Shown piece by piece: positions 19,358-30,099 of a stretch of DNA of 64,000 nucleotides (position 1 is its first letter; each line of letters opens with the position of its first letter). The notes under the pieces were generated by a model. That model did not search any database. It was not told the DNA's origin and saw only the letters and a program-made list of their open reading frames with translations. Source of the stretch: a virus. The DNA lies in IMG/VR virus record IMGVR_UViG_3300045125_000119, positions 1 to 64,000 of that record; one strand, 5' to 3'. A program made the position numbers and the translations under genes.

Positions 19358-21001
19358 TTACGCAATATTTTCTTGAATCCGTTGCGATGCTGCGGCAATT
19401 AGTCCTTGAAACAGTGGGGCAGCCGTTGTAAGTCTAGATTTGAACTCTGGGTGCGCCTGCGTCCCGATGAAGTACGGGTGCAAACTCCGGTCCAATTCCA
19501 TAACTTCAACGAGTCCGGTTTCCGGGTTTCGTCCGCTCACCTTGAAACCTTTGGCCTCGTACTGGTTAATGTAGTGTGGGTTGACCTCGTATCGGTGGCG
19601 GTGTCTTTCTTTGATGATTTTGTTTCCGTACAAATCCATCGCCAGTGTATCTTTGACCAATTCGCAGTCGTATGAACCCAATCGCATGGTGCCCGATTTC
19701 ACTTCAAGATTCTCCTGTCCCTCTACGAAGTGAATGACCGGATCGGACGTTTCCTTGTTGAATTCGAGGCTGTTTGCGGCCTCCATACCGCAAACATTAC
19801 GAGCGAATTCAATGACTGCGCACTGAAGACCTAGACAGATGCCAAGGAACGGAATTTTCTTCTCACGGACGTACTGGATCGCTTTGATTTTGCCCTCGAT
19901 GCCACGGGTGTCGAAGCCGCCGGGGACAATGATGCCGTGCAAGCCTTCAAAGTATTTGTGAAGACCACGATTGTCCTTGTATTTTTCCAAATCCTCGGCC
20001 TTGATCCAACGTGGTATAACTTTTACGTTGTTGGCGATACCGGCGTGTACCAGAGCCTCGGTGAGAGACTTGTACGCTTCGTCGCCGTCGTATTTGCCGA
20101 ACACGCCGATTTCAACCGCCGGGAGGTGGTTGTTGACGTATTTCTCCACGACTTCACGATATTTGGCAATGTTGCAACGACTCCGATTCAATCGGAGCAA
20201 GTCAACAAAAGATCGTCAACTTGCCGCTCGTAAAAACCGAGCGGCACTTCGTAGATCGTAGAAACGTCGGGAGCCTCGAAAACGTGTTGACGTGGAACGT
20301 TTGTCAACATCGCAACTTTGTCCAGCAACTTGGCCGGTAGGTCTGGACCGCCGCAGAGAGGGCGACAGAAAATCACGTTGGGTTGAAGGCCGTGCCGTTG
20401 AAGCTCCTTCACCGAATTCTGTAGTGGTTTTGTTTTGAATTCCTTGATGGTAGGAATCCAAAGAATTGGAGCCACCATAACGATCAAAACTTCGTCTTTG
20501 TATTTGCCCTCGTCACGCCACTTGAACTGACGCATCGCTTCAAAGAAAGCGAAACTTTCGCTATCTCCCACGGTGCCGCCAATTTCGGCAATGACAATAT
20601 CGTGTGTTTTGCCCAGATCGAGCAGCCGTTGCTGTATTTTGTCGGTCAGGTGCGGCTGAATTTGCACAGTTTGTCCGAGATACCTTCCTTTTTCTTGTTC
20701 CTCGATTAGTTCTTTGTGCAAAGTCCCGGACGTGGCAATATTGGCCTTGGAAACGGTAATGCCACAAATGCGCTCATAGTGACCCAAATCCAAATCGGTT
20801 TCGGTGCCGTCGTCGCACAGGAAGCACTCGCCGTGTTCACGGGGCGCTTAAAATACCTGCGTTCACGTTCAAATACGGATCGAACTTGATTAAAGTGACG
20901 GTGTGACCCCTGAGTCGCAGCAAAAGTCCCAAACTAGCCGCAGAAACGCCCTTGCCCGTGCCGGAAATCACGCCACCGGCAACAATGATATACTTACTCA
21001 T
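19358..21001 (-). CDS. pyrG: CTP synthase
   Basis: Makes CTP from UTP, ATP and glutamine. The start is [19 protein letters not shown], the synthetase P-loop, with [13 protein letters not shown] next; the middle part has [13 protein letters not shown] and the C-terminal class I amidotransferase domain has [20 protein letters not shown] (catalytic Cys) and the GTQAHPEF His/Glu end. About 547 residues, the normal length. Single-base frameshifts lie near 20845 and 20195. Terminator-like hairpin upstream at 21048 isolates it from the preceding gene. Together with NrdJ and PurN it would raise nucleotide supply for phage DNA synthesis. Confidence 0.93.
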
Positions 21002-21047
21002 TAAAATCCTCTCAATATCCTTATCTATCAGAGTAAGGGCAACAAAA

Positions 21048-21068
21048 CAGCGGGGTAAAAACCCCGCC
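21048..21068 (-). terminator. Rho-independent terminator (minus strand)
   Basis: GC-rich inverted repeat GCGGGGT/ACCCCGC with an AAA loop; on the minus strand it is followed by TGTTTTGTTG. It would end the transcript of the upstream gene at 21107-21640, just before pyrG. Confidence 0.65.
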
Positions 21069-21106
21069 GTAAGATAACACAACTGGAGGGAAATAACCAC
21101 ATCAAC

Positions 21107-21640
21107 TAATGCGTGGCATAGGAATACTTTGACGTTTGCGGAAGTACGGGGTGTTGATCTTGTGCCGCCGCAAAAGAAGGTCGTAATCGAAGTTCATGTT
21201 CTTCAAAAAGTCTTTGACTGCCGGGACGTAAATCCGGCACCGAGCGGCCAGTTCGCCACTAGCCGCCGTACTCGGCCCAACTTTCCCGTGTCCTGTAATT
21301 TGAAGCGGTTTTGAAGGTGTTGTAACACTCCATGAACCGCTCGTAATCGGCGGAGGCCGTCATAAGCCGAAGCGAGGTAGATCAACTCTTCCGTGACCTG
21401 AAAGGTCTTCTTTGAGCGACAAATCAGCAACCCCTGATTGCTGAAAGCCGTGATGCACTTGGAACAAGCACTAGAAAGGGAGTCACGAGTTTTGTCGTTC
21501 CGCCCCCAATCCAAAACGAGGTCCGGCGTATCTTCTTCCACTTCTTCCTTGAGAGTGGCGAGAGTGAAAGATTGGCCGACCTGACAATCGGCCAAATAGT
21601 CAGCAAATTGCTTCCAGAGCGGCAACCATACCTTCGGTGG
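21107..21640 (-). CDS. Hypothetical protein, frameshifted
   Basis: Joined frames read [76 protein letters not shown] and end with [18 protein letters not shown] and PMPRIS-TGA. The start may be TTG near 21628 or ATG near 21646 (MKTTEG) if a frame error is present. Helical, with winged-helix-like '[16 protein letters not shown]'. No family recognised. It follows nrdJ on the same strand. Confidence 0.5.
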
Positions 21641-21657
21641 TCTTCATCGGAAAACCC

Positions 21658-23958
21658 TTAACGGAGTTCACAAGACTGTCCACTGCAAGCCCATTCTTGC
21701 TGGACTTTCGTCTCGTCGGTTTCTTCGATCATCAAAGAATAGTCCACGTCCTTGTAGTCACGGGTCAAATCCCGCCACAACTTCCAATTGTTCACTTCTT
21801 CAAGCAGTACGTCATCTTCTTCACTTTGTTGTCGAAGTACCGCTCGGAAAACTGAATGGCTCGGCGAACAAAATCCTTTTGTTCCTTCCACTTGTCGTGT
21901 GCCTCTTTCCATTCCCGGAAGGCGACGAAATCTACAGAGAATTGGTCGCCTTCCGGGGCTGCGGTTCGGGAAGGTTGATCCGGCCCCATTCGTTCCTCGT
22001 GGGGCTTGACCTCTTCCATAACGGCATCACACGCCGCCCACAGGTTATTGTCGAAAGCCCGAAGGCCGTCAACGATCAATCCGCTGGCGAAAAGGCTCCC
22101 TTCTCCGTACTGCGAAACAATTTCTTTCGCCGTGTGGACTGTACACATCGGGGCTTGGGGGTAATCCAAGTCGCCCGACGTGGGGAGCAATGCAATGCCA
22201 GCGAAGTGCTTCCGGTTTTCGTAGATGTAATCGGTCACGTCCTTCCACTCGTCGGGACGGACGTTAATCGTGTTGGAAACGTTGTGAGTGAGCCACGGTT
22301 GCGTACACTCGTCCAGTCTCTGCGCCCGGAATTCGACCCACTCTGCTGAGTATCCTTCACATATTCCAAGTGGTGGACGGCACCCAACTGGTTTTTCACC
22401 TTCGCCCCGTCCGGGACTTCAATGCAGAAAGTGATGACCTCGTCGGTCTTGTTCGCACTCCACACCGACCTTTCGGTGGCGTGTGGGTTTTGTTTCTTGA
22501 AATATTGGAGCGGGGCTTCCATGCTGTTGCCCTGAACCCGTCGGAAGTACCGCTTGGCGTGGTGAGGGTGAATACCACTCGCACTGCCGAGAATGCAACT
22601 CGTCGTTCCGGCGGGCTTCACGCACGTCGCCCGTGCCGCCGGGCGAATCCCGATCTTCTTGGCGAACTCTTTCGTTGACGGCCAACACGAGTTGGGCCAT
22701 CGCCTTTTGAACTTCGGGATCGAAGATCACGTCGGGATTGTCCATCATCCCCGTGATTGAAACTCCCAACAAAGCCTCACGTTCGACAATCTCTTTTGTC
22801 GTCTGCCCCAAGTAAGCGAAATCGGTGTACCCGGCCTGAAGCGTGCCGATAATTGCGGCGGCTTTGGCGGCGAGAGCGAAGTCCTCTTTGGTCTTGATCT
22901 TGCGGCCGTTAATCTCACACAAGCTACACATCTGCCAGCCGGATTCGCCGGTAACAGAGTGGACGGGCCACATGCCGATTTCGACGCACGGGTTGACGCA
23001 CAATTCCGGTGGAGTCCGACCAGACGAACCCCGGTTCGCCGAACTCTTTCACCTTTTCCATCAGCGACTCGAACTGCTGCTTCGTAGTCGAATCCCTGAG
23101 CAGTAAGGCCGAGTTATTGAGCGGGCACGTTGCGGATTTTCACCGTACCAGTTGCCAGTTTTGGCACTCGCCATCAACTCGTCGTCGGGGCTGAACAAGC
23201 AGATCGTAGGCGCTACGACGGACGCCACCGCTCAGGACTGCATCGCTGGCGTGCATGATAATGTCGTAGGCATCAATCGGGCGCAAACGCTCGTGGCCGT
23301 CCGACACCAAAGTGTCCAACATCGTGCGAATAATTTCCAAAGACCGCTTCAGCGGTTCGTGCCCCGGCGCTTTGCCGACGCCAGAAGCCAACACGCTCCC
23401 GGCCTTGCGAATTTGCGAGTAATCAGACTCTACATCACAAGCTTCCCAATCTGCAAACTCTGGGTGAGGCATGTATGTAGCCAGAAGAATGCTCAAGGCG
23501 TCCGACCAGCCTTCAATGCTGTCGGGGATCAACAAAGGTTTTCTTCGGGAACTTCCGCTTGGACAGGCGGTAATCGGAGAAACCGGGTGAAGCTTCGCAA
23601 TGTGGTGATGCTGAACGGAAAACCCGGTCCCGCAACCACATAGCAACAACCAGAACGTCTCCTGAAACATACGAATACGGTCGCAAAATGACACGCAACA
23701 GTTGTAGATTCTGGCGTTCTTTTGCTCGATGGGAGAGCCGCCAAATTGAGCCGCTCTTTGACTACCCAATACCCTCTTTTGCTTCACCAAATCGAACGCC
23801 CATTCGATCTCGTCTCGCCAGCATTCGGATACTTCCGGAAGGTGCATTTCTTTTACCCTATCCACCGCCTCCGACCACGTTTCCCGCCGCTTGTGTTTTG
23901 CGTTAAACCTCGCATATTTGCTGACGTAAGTGTAATCCTGCAAAGACTTTATAGACAT
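21658..23958 (-). CDS. nrdJ: Adenosylcobalamin-dependent ribonucleoside-triphosphate reductase (class II)
   Basis: Reduces ribonucleotides to deoxyribonucleotides using B12, so it needs no oxygen or small subunit. Seen in order: YTYVSKYARFNAKHKRRET, RIYNCCVSFC (substrate-site Cys region), LLCGCGTGFSVQ, GGVRRSA, NPCVEIG, CSLCEI, GTLQAGYTDFAYLG, LLGVSITGMMDNPD, CVKPAGTTS, and a C-terminal redox pair ACSGQSCEL. About 760 residues, normal for monomeric RTPR-type enzymes. At least five frame breaks, including at 23140-23000 and near 22620, 22240 and 21800. It lies between pyrG and the SbcC gene. Confidence 0.9.
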
Positions 23959-24094
23959 CTCTAACTCCGTTTTCCTTCTTTGATATGTTTGCTGGGACGG
24001 TATCTAAGCGTTATTGGTCATTTTTTTCGGCTATTACCGTCAGATACTTTTTGGGAAGGAATATTAGCCATGTCTGGGCAACTTTGCAATGCCA

Positions 24095-26119
24095 TTAGTT
24101 GACCATTTTCGTTATTCCTTTTTCGTGGCACAAACTGATCGTATTGGCCCCGTGCAACATGCGAATAAGGTCGGCGTCGTGCGTAGTTACGAACACCTGT
24201 TTTTCTTCGGCCAGTTCGGAAATCATGTTATAGATGCCTTGAACGCCGAGCGGGTCGATATTCGTGGTGACTTCATCGAGGAACACGACGGACGGCACGG
24301 TTCCGGTGGACACCATCATAATGTGTGCGAAAGCCTGTGATACGGCGAGGTTGAGTCGTCGCCGTTGTCCGGCCGACATTGCGTGATAAATATACGGGTC
24401 GCCGTCGGGCGGGTTCCGCTCGATGAGTTCGTTGAGTTCGTTATCGAATTTAAGGGTAATTTTGTTGTCGATAAGGAACTGGAGCCAGTACGCAATCTTC
24501 CCGTTGAGGGCGGAATAATCCCGTCCACGACCCACTTGCGGATTCCCTTGTCCCCGTATGCTTTTACCCAATATTCGTAATACGGCTTTTTCTTTTCTGC
24601 CTCTTTGACTTCCGCTTCTTTGTTAGCACAGGTCCGAACGTGTTTCTCCAACTCCTTGCGGTCGTTGACGAGAATCTCAACGAAGGGGCTGTCGCCGTCC
24701 GCTTCGGCCTTTTTCGCTTTGGCTTGCTCTTTAAGAGCTTCAATCTGTTGCTGCAACAGGGCCGCTTTGCTGTCGGCTTTCGGTTCACGAACTTGCGATG
24801 CGGTGACGAGGCCGGAACGCAATTTTTTGAGTTCGGTTTCGCCGTTGGACAACTCCACTTCGCCGTCCGAAATGGAGGACCGAACTCGATCCTGTCGGGT
24901 CTTGAGAACCTTGATTTCGTCTGGACAGCCCTTTGGCGCTTTTGCATCTCCTGATTGATGATAGATTTACAGGCCGATGCGTCTGCGGTCGTCTCACGAC
25001 AAGCGTGTTCGATGTTGGCGGATTCAATGACGCCGTGACACTTGTGGCACTTGCTGCCGGGTTCGTTGCCCTGAAGTTCGGCGATCAAATCTTGGTGTTC
25101 TTTGAGTCGAGCCTGCTGATCCTTGACGATCCTCTGGCAGTCTTGCACCTGCTCGGCAATGGCACGAGCTTCTTCCTTGAGTTCGGTTTCTTTCTCTCTC
25201 GTTTCAGAGAGAATCCGACGGCGAGTGTCCTGCTTCTTTTCAAGAATCTCGATCTTGGCCGTCAAAGTCTTAATCTCGTCCTGGGCCTTCTGATACGCAA
25301 CGAGTGCGGCCCCGGTGTCGGTGGACTGAAGCTCTTTGGTTTTGTCTTTGACTTGTTGCACGAGGTTCTTCGCCTCTTGCAACTTGGCAGCCTTCCAGTC
25401 CTTTTCCTTCTGTAGCGTTTTTTCGATGCGGCTTTCGGTGTCCTGCTTGACCCCAGAAGCGTCTCGTACTCACGACCCAAATTGACAATCGTGGCCTTCA
25501 GGCTCTTGAGGTCGCTGTTGGCCGTTTCGTGCCGCTGGCGGTAGATGGATAGTGACAGCAAATTTTCAACGATTTCCCGCTTCGTTGGCGTATCACATTC
25601 CAAGAAACAAGAAGACTGGTCGTCGGTGAATACACAAATATTCACGAACGCTTCGTATGAGAGTCCGATAATCTCTTCGATTTTTTTCTGAGTGACCCGC
25701 ATATCGCCTTGGGTCAATTCGGTCGAATCGTTCCACTCGTGCTTTTCACTCTCCCACAATCGCAAGAAATTCGGCTTGCGGCCCCGCTCGATGCGATAGT
25801 TGTCAACAATCACAGCCGTCTTGCACTTGCCGCCAATGAGGTTGTGAATAACTCCGTCGGCCTTGATCTTTGAAGGGTTTTTGATCGTTTTGCCGTAAAA
25901 AGTCCAGCACAGAATTTCCTGCAAAGTGCTTTTGCCGGTGCCGTTACCTCGATACACGGACCTCTTCTGAAGGAAGATCGGTGTCGATAGGTTTAACGTC
26001 CCGATTTCGCCACGGACGAATACCACTTTGCCGAGTTTATCGAACCGTATTTCAACCCCATCTGGACCGAATGGGAGGAAGTTCCAGGCACCGGCATAAT
26101 GGAGTTTGAGTGTTCTCAT
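24095..26119 (-). CDS. SbcC/Rad50-like ATPase (T4 gp46-like), frameshifted
   Basis: Starts MRTLKLHYAGAWNFLPFG. Walker A is GNGTGKST, the Q-loop region reads NICVFTDDQSS, a long coiled coil follows with a zinc hook GSKCHKCHG (CxxC) at its tip, then the ABC signature MSAGQRRRLNLA, Walker B VPSVVFLDEV and the H-loop VFVTTHDADLI. This is the full SbcC/Rad50/gp46 order; about 670 residues. With the SbcD-like nuclease encoded two genes upstream (26858-27923) it would form the end-resection nuclease. An insertion between strand LGKVVFVRG and Walker A differs from usual spacing and may be an indel effect. Frame breaks near 25450, 24940, 24700 and 24560. Confidence 0.88.
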
Positions 26120-26156
26120 GAAAGGAGTTTATATGCCAATCTCGTTCTCTGCAATA

Positions 26157-26843
26157 TCATTCTGCCTGGATATTTGTTTTGTGATTGTGCAACAGATTTT
26201 TTGGCAAATAAGTACCTCGCCATTTGCGATACACGCTTTGATAGTTGTTCGGGAAGGAGTATTCATCGAGTTGGCTGTTTTGCACAACGGGCACAATGCG
26301 ATCTTTATATCGGTAGCCGTTGTCCCACTTGAGAAGGCTCAGGTCCGAAAAATTCCAAATATCTTCTAAGGGGCGACTCATGCTGGGGATGTGGTTATTG
26401 AATTTGACCACCGTTTCCACAAGGCTCGTCGGACGAACCAGTTGCACGAGTCGGTAAAAATCAAAGAACAATGCCCACACTTCATTGGACCCGCCCAACA
26501 TTCCGGTGCCAGAACTCACTAGCGAATCGGGATATTCGTATACGGGATCAACGGAATCTTGGAAATAAACGTCGCAGTCCCAATGAACGTGAATGCCGGG
26601 GTGTTCGGCGATAAAGTGTTCGGCCAAAGAAATGGTCCGATCCCGGCCAATACCGGGACCAGAATTTGTAATGACTTCTGCGTTAAGTTTCAATTTTTCC
26701 GGCACGTCGGTCCACGAGTAGTCGTGCATGTATACGACTACTCGTCCATCGAACCGAGCGAACTCTTTGAGAGAGGCGATCCAAGAAGTGCCGTACTTGT
26801 TCCAACATTCCGCATCGAATCCGGTGAAAAGATACTTGTCCAT
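26157..26843 (-). CDS. GT-A-like nucleotide-sugar transferase family protein
   Basis: Intact 228-residue frame starting MDKYLFTGFDAECWNKYGT. A Rossmann-like first half ends in HVHWDCDVYFQD, whose DCD resembles the DxD metal site of GT-A enzymes, followed by SSGTGMLGGSNEVWALFFD, similar to the acceptor-binding region of small GT families. Lies between the SbcC and SbcD genes in the same direction, which is unusual for a glycan gene. Donor and acceptor unknown. Confidence 0.55.
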   Translation of the reverse strand: MDKYLFTGFDAECWNKYGTSWIASLKEFARFDGRVVVYMHDYSWTDVPEKLKLNAEVITNSGPGIGRDRTISLAEHFIAEHPGIHVHWDCDVYFQDSVDPVYEYPDSLVSSGTGMLGGSNEVWALFFDFYRLVQLVRPTSLVETVVKFNNHIPSMSRPLEDIWNFSDLSLLKWDNGYRYKDRIVPVVQNSQLDEYSFPNNYQSVYRKWRGTYLPKNLLHNHKTNIQAE

Positions 26844-26857
26844 GACCTACAAGAGCG

Positions 26858-27923
26858 TCACGTCGGAGTCTTTTCGCAGATTTCTCGACCGATCTTGAGC
26901 AGCAAATCTCGGTCGAGGCCGTCGGTTCCGACTTCATCGACGTAACGAGTCAACATCTCGTCTTGCTTGAAAAGAATGGCCTTGGCGTCTTGAATGACGT
27001 GTTCGTCCATCTTCTTCTTTCGCTGCTTAATTTCAAGAGAGCCGACCTTATTGTTCTCTGTGATTTCTCGGCGAACGTTAATCAGGTCCGTGGCTTCCCA
27101 ATTTCGTCAACAATCACTTGAACGAAATTGCCGTCAAGCTTGTGTTTGTCCAAATCCCTTTGTCGCAGAATCAAGTGCTTGGGAGAAAACGTGTTCTCGA
27201 TGTAAGTTTTTGTGTGTTTCAGACAGTCAATTGCCAAGATTTGCTTTTTCTGGTTCGCTTCCCCGAAAGACAGTTCGAGCGGCGAACCGAGGGTACTCAA
27301 CTACGTCCGTAATCTGTTGGGCGCAGTGGTAGTGCCCAAGGATCACCGACTTGTAGTGCGAGAACAAATCGGCACTCACTCGCATCATGTCGCCGTCGTG
27401 TTCGACCACAACGTCGGCCGTGTGATCGCCGTGCAAAATGGCCCCGTCGATAGCAATGTGCCCAAGGCAATATTGCGGACGGCCGGATTCCTGTTTCAAT
27501 TCGTTGACCGCCGTGATGGGGTCGTGAGTAAAAGGAATAAAGTCCCAGGTCGAACCACAGATATTGTGACACCGAGTCGGCTTGTCGATGATCGTCACGC
27601 CCGGCAGGGACGAAAACGGCACGACACTCGATATAGAAGTGTTCTCGTTGAACCACAGGTCGTGGTTGCCGAGAAGAAGGTACAGTTTAATGTCGCCCAG
27701 CAGATTCCGTCTCAGCGTCTCGAACAATCGCTGATAAGTGTAAACTTCGATCTTTTTGGCGGTCGTGCAGCAAGTCGCCGCCGAAAAGAATATTGGTAAT
27801 TCCACGCTTGCGTGCCGTCTGGAAAACCCAATCGACCACCTTCAGGCAGTCTTCGAGTCGCTCCACTTTACGCTTGTGCGGGTGGACGTGTGCGTCAGTA
27901 AAAATAAGGACTTCGTCGCTCAT
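26858..27923 (-). CDS. SbcD/Mre11-like nuclease (T4 gp47-like), frameshifted
   Basis: Starts MSDEVLIFTDAHVHPHKRK. Calcineurin-type metallophosphoesterase motifs occur in order: FTDAHVH (D-x-H), NILFGGDLLHD (GGD), YLLLGNHD (GNHD), HGDHTAD and VILGHYHCAQ (GHxH). The C-terminal part ends IGREICEKTPT. It is the expected nuclease partner of the SbcC-like ATPase. About 350 residues. Breaks near 27770, 27295 and 27090. Confidence 0.88.
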
Positions 27924-27963
27924 ACGAGGCAAGATAATCAATCTCGGAAATAAAAGCAAGGGG

Positions 27964-27971
27964 GATAAATA
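27964..27971 (+). promoter_or_regulatory. Late-promoter-like box GATAAATA
   Basis: GATAAATA ending two bases before an ATG at 27974 and 36 bases before the strong ribosome site at 27997. Lies in the divergent gap between the SbcD gene and the plus-strand HEAT-like gene. Confidence 0.4.
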
Positions 27972-27973
27972 GA

Positions 27974-28036
27974 ATGGCCTTTCGCACGGACGGGAAAGGA
28001 GATAATATGAACCCGTCGCCGAGGGAAACGACATGA
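27974..28036 (+). CDS. Possible leader peptide
   Basis: A 20-codon frame MAFRTDGKGDNMNPSPRET..., or its inner ATG at 28008 with an AAAGGAG site six bases upstream (nine codons). Its TGA overlaps the ATG of the next gene (ATGA), so translation coupling is possible. It may simply be the 5' part of the next gene displaced by an indel. Confidence 0.25.
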   Translation: MAFRTDGKGDNMNPSPRETT

Positions 28037-28637
28037 TCCTTTTAGTTATTGAACTCCTACTCCCACACCTTCTTCTCTGGCAGTGGCTCGGAGAAAAACC
28101 GCTGCCGCCTTCGACGCCAGAAATTAGAAAACTCGTTGATGAATTGGGCGACCCAGAATACAGCAAACGTGAATGGAGCGCAAAAGAAACTCACCGACCT
28201 CGAAATCAAATCCATGCGTGATTGCTTGAGAGCAGCAAATACGAGTGACGACCCCGAAATCCGAAAGCGGGCCGGAGAAATAGTCGGCAAATATTACGGA
28301 GTCAGAAGTGACGACAAGAAAACTCCGATGCCGAGCATTTACATGCTGCCGGATAAAAATCCGCTTCCCGCATGGTGTGAAAATTGAAATGGACGAAGAA
28401 ATGAACGGGGCCGGGTGGTGCAAAACTATGGAGTCGCCGTTTGACTTGGCCGCATTCTACTTTGAAAAAGCCCGTGAGAACTTCAACTCGTTCCTGACAG
28501 AAAATCAAAAGTATTACGGCCACGGAGTCAACGGCTGGCTGGACGACTTCTGCGAGCGAGAGGCGATGAGATTGTTCACTTACGACATGCTGAAGGCGGG
28601 TCAGAAGCAGAAAAGAAGTGAAAGACATAGTGAATGA
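28033..28637 (+). CDS. Membrane-anchored HEAT-like protein, frameshifted
   Basis: Starts MILLVIELLLPHLLLWQWLG, a hydrophobic N-terminal anchor. Then PSTPEIRKLVDELGDPEYS and, after a shift near 28185, LTDLEIKSMRDCLRAANTS, DDPEIRKRAGEIV. The 'LGD..(F/Y)..RE......L......LR.A..s.DPE.R.RA' pattern is a short HEAT-like repeat often seen in planctomycete proteins. A second part (GAGWCKTMESPFDLAAFYF, YYGHGVNGWLDDFCEREAM) follows after another shift near 28355. The stop overlaps the next ATG. Function unknown. Confidence 0.5.
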
Positions 28638-28798
28638 AGCGGCCGAAAGGACGCAGACCCACAAAAACAGTTACCGCCACTACAACGGCGGGAGTTGCAC
28701 AGATGTGGTTCCGGGACCGGCTATACCATCGGCGTCGATCCCGGAAGGGGCCGAGAGAAGGTATGGCGGCTATTACTACCGCCATCCACACAAACTAA
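28634..28798 (+). CDS. Small basic protein
   Basis: A 54-residue frame starting MKRPKGRRPTKTVTATTTA and ending MAAITTAIHTN-TAA. Its ATG overlaps the previous TGA (ATGA) and its stop overlaps by a few bases the stop of the convergent gene, the packing expected for a real gene. Strongly basic (KRPKGRRP, RRRSRKGPR), so nucleic-acid contact is possible but not shown. Confidence 0.5.
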   Translation: MKRPKGRRPTKTVTATTTAGVAQMWFRDRLYHRRRSRKGPREGMAAITTAIHTN

Positions 28799-29119
28799 GC
28801 ACTTTTCAACACACGTTCCAAAACGTCCCAAACGTTATACGCTTTAAGTTTGTCGGCAGCTTGACCACCTCCGGGTGCCCCGGAGGTGCGCCCATTCCGC
28901 CACCCGGAGGTGGGGGACCACCTAAACCGCCACCACCCGGAGGGGGCGGTGGCATACCGCCACCCGCACCGCCCGGCAATGCACCGGGATGCCTAATCCA
29001 CCGGGCGGTCCTAAACCGCCGCCACCCGGAGGGGGCGGGGGCATACCGCCCGGAGCCGGTGCCGGTCCAGCTTCAGCTATAAGTCGTTGTTCCAAAAAAT
29101 ACTTGAAAGTGTACATCAT
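28795..29119 (-). CDS. Pro/Gly-rich late protein with capsid-targeting-like N-terminus
   Basis: Starts MMYTFKYFLEQRLIAEAG; FKYFLEQRLIAE resembles a T4 capsid-targeting sequence and I-A-E before A fits a prohead-protease site. The middle is built of PPPPPGGGG repeats (about 29060-28870), and the end reads GGGQAADKLKAYNVWDVLE then RVLKSA-TAG, a short helix. One indel lies in the repeats. A GGTAAATA box ends two bases before the ATG. A flexible linker between a targeting head and a C-terminal helix suggests a scaffold or packaged protein; inferred. Confidence 0.55.
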
Positions 29120-29121
29120 CT

Positions 29122-29129
29122 TATTTACC
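29122..29129 (-). promoter_or_regulatory. Late-promoter-like box GGTAAATA
   Basis: Minus-strand GGTAAATA ending two bases before the first ATG (29119) of the Pro/Gly-rich gene. Confidence 0.4.
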
Positions 29130-29208
29130 CTTTGGCTTCTGTTTTCCGCTTTACCTCTGAGACTTTTCGGACTACTATGCAGTAGGCAGTTTCCAACTGG
29201 AGCTAAGT

Positions 29209-30061
29209 ATGAACAAAATGATTCAGATGGGCGACACGGTATCTGTTTCTTTTGAAGGAAGAACCGGCACCAAATCGGTTTACAAAGTATCCGGGTACAA
29301 GAAAAACAAGCCCGAAGACTGGCTGGACGAAGATTTTTACGTCGAGGCCGAAGACGGCGAAACGGTGACGGCGGTCTTCGTCGGCTCGGCAGACGAAACC
29401 GATTTCAACGACGAAACCGTTCAAGGAATCCCCAATCGACCGGCCCTCGAAGACGGCGTTAACGAAATTACAATCAAATCCGGCGGGAAAGAATACTACG
29501 CTGCAATTTATCTTGTGCGATGCTCCGAAAGGGTCGGCCACGACAATTCCGGGAGATCGTTTGGGACTCGTACTCGGAAACGTTCGAGTTCGAGGAAATG
29601 GGCTGGGTGTCTGGTCTGTGGGCGTCGGTATTCGGAAGCGAACCTTACGAAGACGATTTTGTGCCCATCAGCATTGAGGCAGATGAAGTGGAAGAAGTCC
29701 ACCACTGCTGCGGTGGACACTGCCACTCTCAAGAAGCCGTAGTCAACATGGACGTTACCCAGCCGGTGGATATGGCTACGCCACCGCCAAGCGAACCCAC
29801 CTACTCGCCGCCGCCAGAGCCGACGTGGACGGCCCCCGAACCCACGCCACCGCCAAGCGAACCCACCTACTCGCCGCCGGAACCGAGTTATTCGCCGCCA
29901 CCGCCCCTCCGAGTTACGACAGCGGTTCGAGCGGTAGCAGTTCTTACGACAGCGGTTCGAGCAGTAGCAGTTCTTACGACAGCGGTTCGAGCAGTAGCAG
30001 TTCTTACGACAGCGGTTCGAGCAGTAGCAGTTCTTACGACAGCGGTTCGAGCAGTTGGTGA
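29209..30061 (+). CDS. Protein with Pro-rich and Ser-rich repeat tail
   Basis: Starts MNKMIQMGDTVSVSFEGRT, with a beta-rich folded N-terminal domain of about 105 residues (FYVEAEDGETVTAVFVGSA, GVNEITIKSGGKEYYAAIY). After a shift near 29515 comes EEMGWVSGLWASVFGSEPY and HHCCGGHCHSQEA, a Cys/His cluster, then Pro-rich PTYSPPPEPTW segments and, after another shift near 29905, five copies of a 30-base unit encoding SYDSGSSSSS, ending W-TGA. A strong terminator follows. The repeats look like a surface or spacer region. No family recognised. Confidence 0.6.
29918..30056 (+). repeat. 30-bp tandem repeat (SYDSGSSSSS)
   Basis: About four and a half copies of a 30-base unit built on TTACGACAGCGGTTCGAGC, almost identical to each other, at the 3' end of the preceding gene. 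Such repeats can change copy number by slippage. Confidence 0.8.
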
Positions 30062-30068
30062 TTTAAGC

Positions 30069-30097
30069 AAAAGACCCCGGTTTTACCGGGGTCTTTT
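30069..30097. terminator. Bidirectional rho-independent terminator
   Basis: Perfect 12-bp stem AAAAGACCCCGG/CCGGGGTCTTTT with a TTTTA loop between two convergent genes; T-runs exist on both strands, so it can end both the Ser-rich gene and the UvsW gene. Confidence 0.9.
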
Positions 30098-30099
30098 CT

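Noticed and set aside
28620-29080. Plus-strand Pro/Gly-rich frame across 28618-29082
   Set aside because: The minus strand has a proper start, a TAAATA box and a helical C-terminus (KLKAYNVWDVLERVL); plus-strand prolines come from the complementary GGN/CCN repeats.
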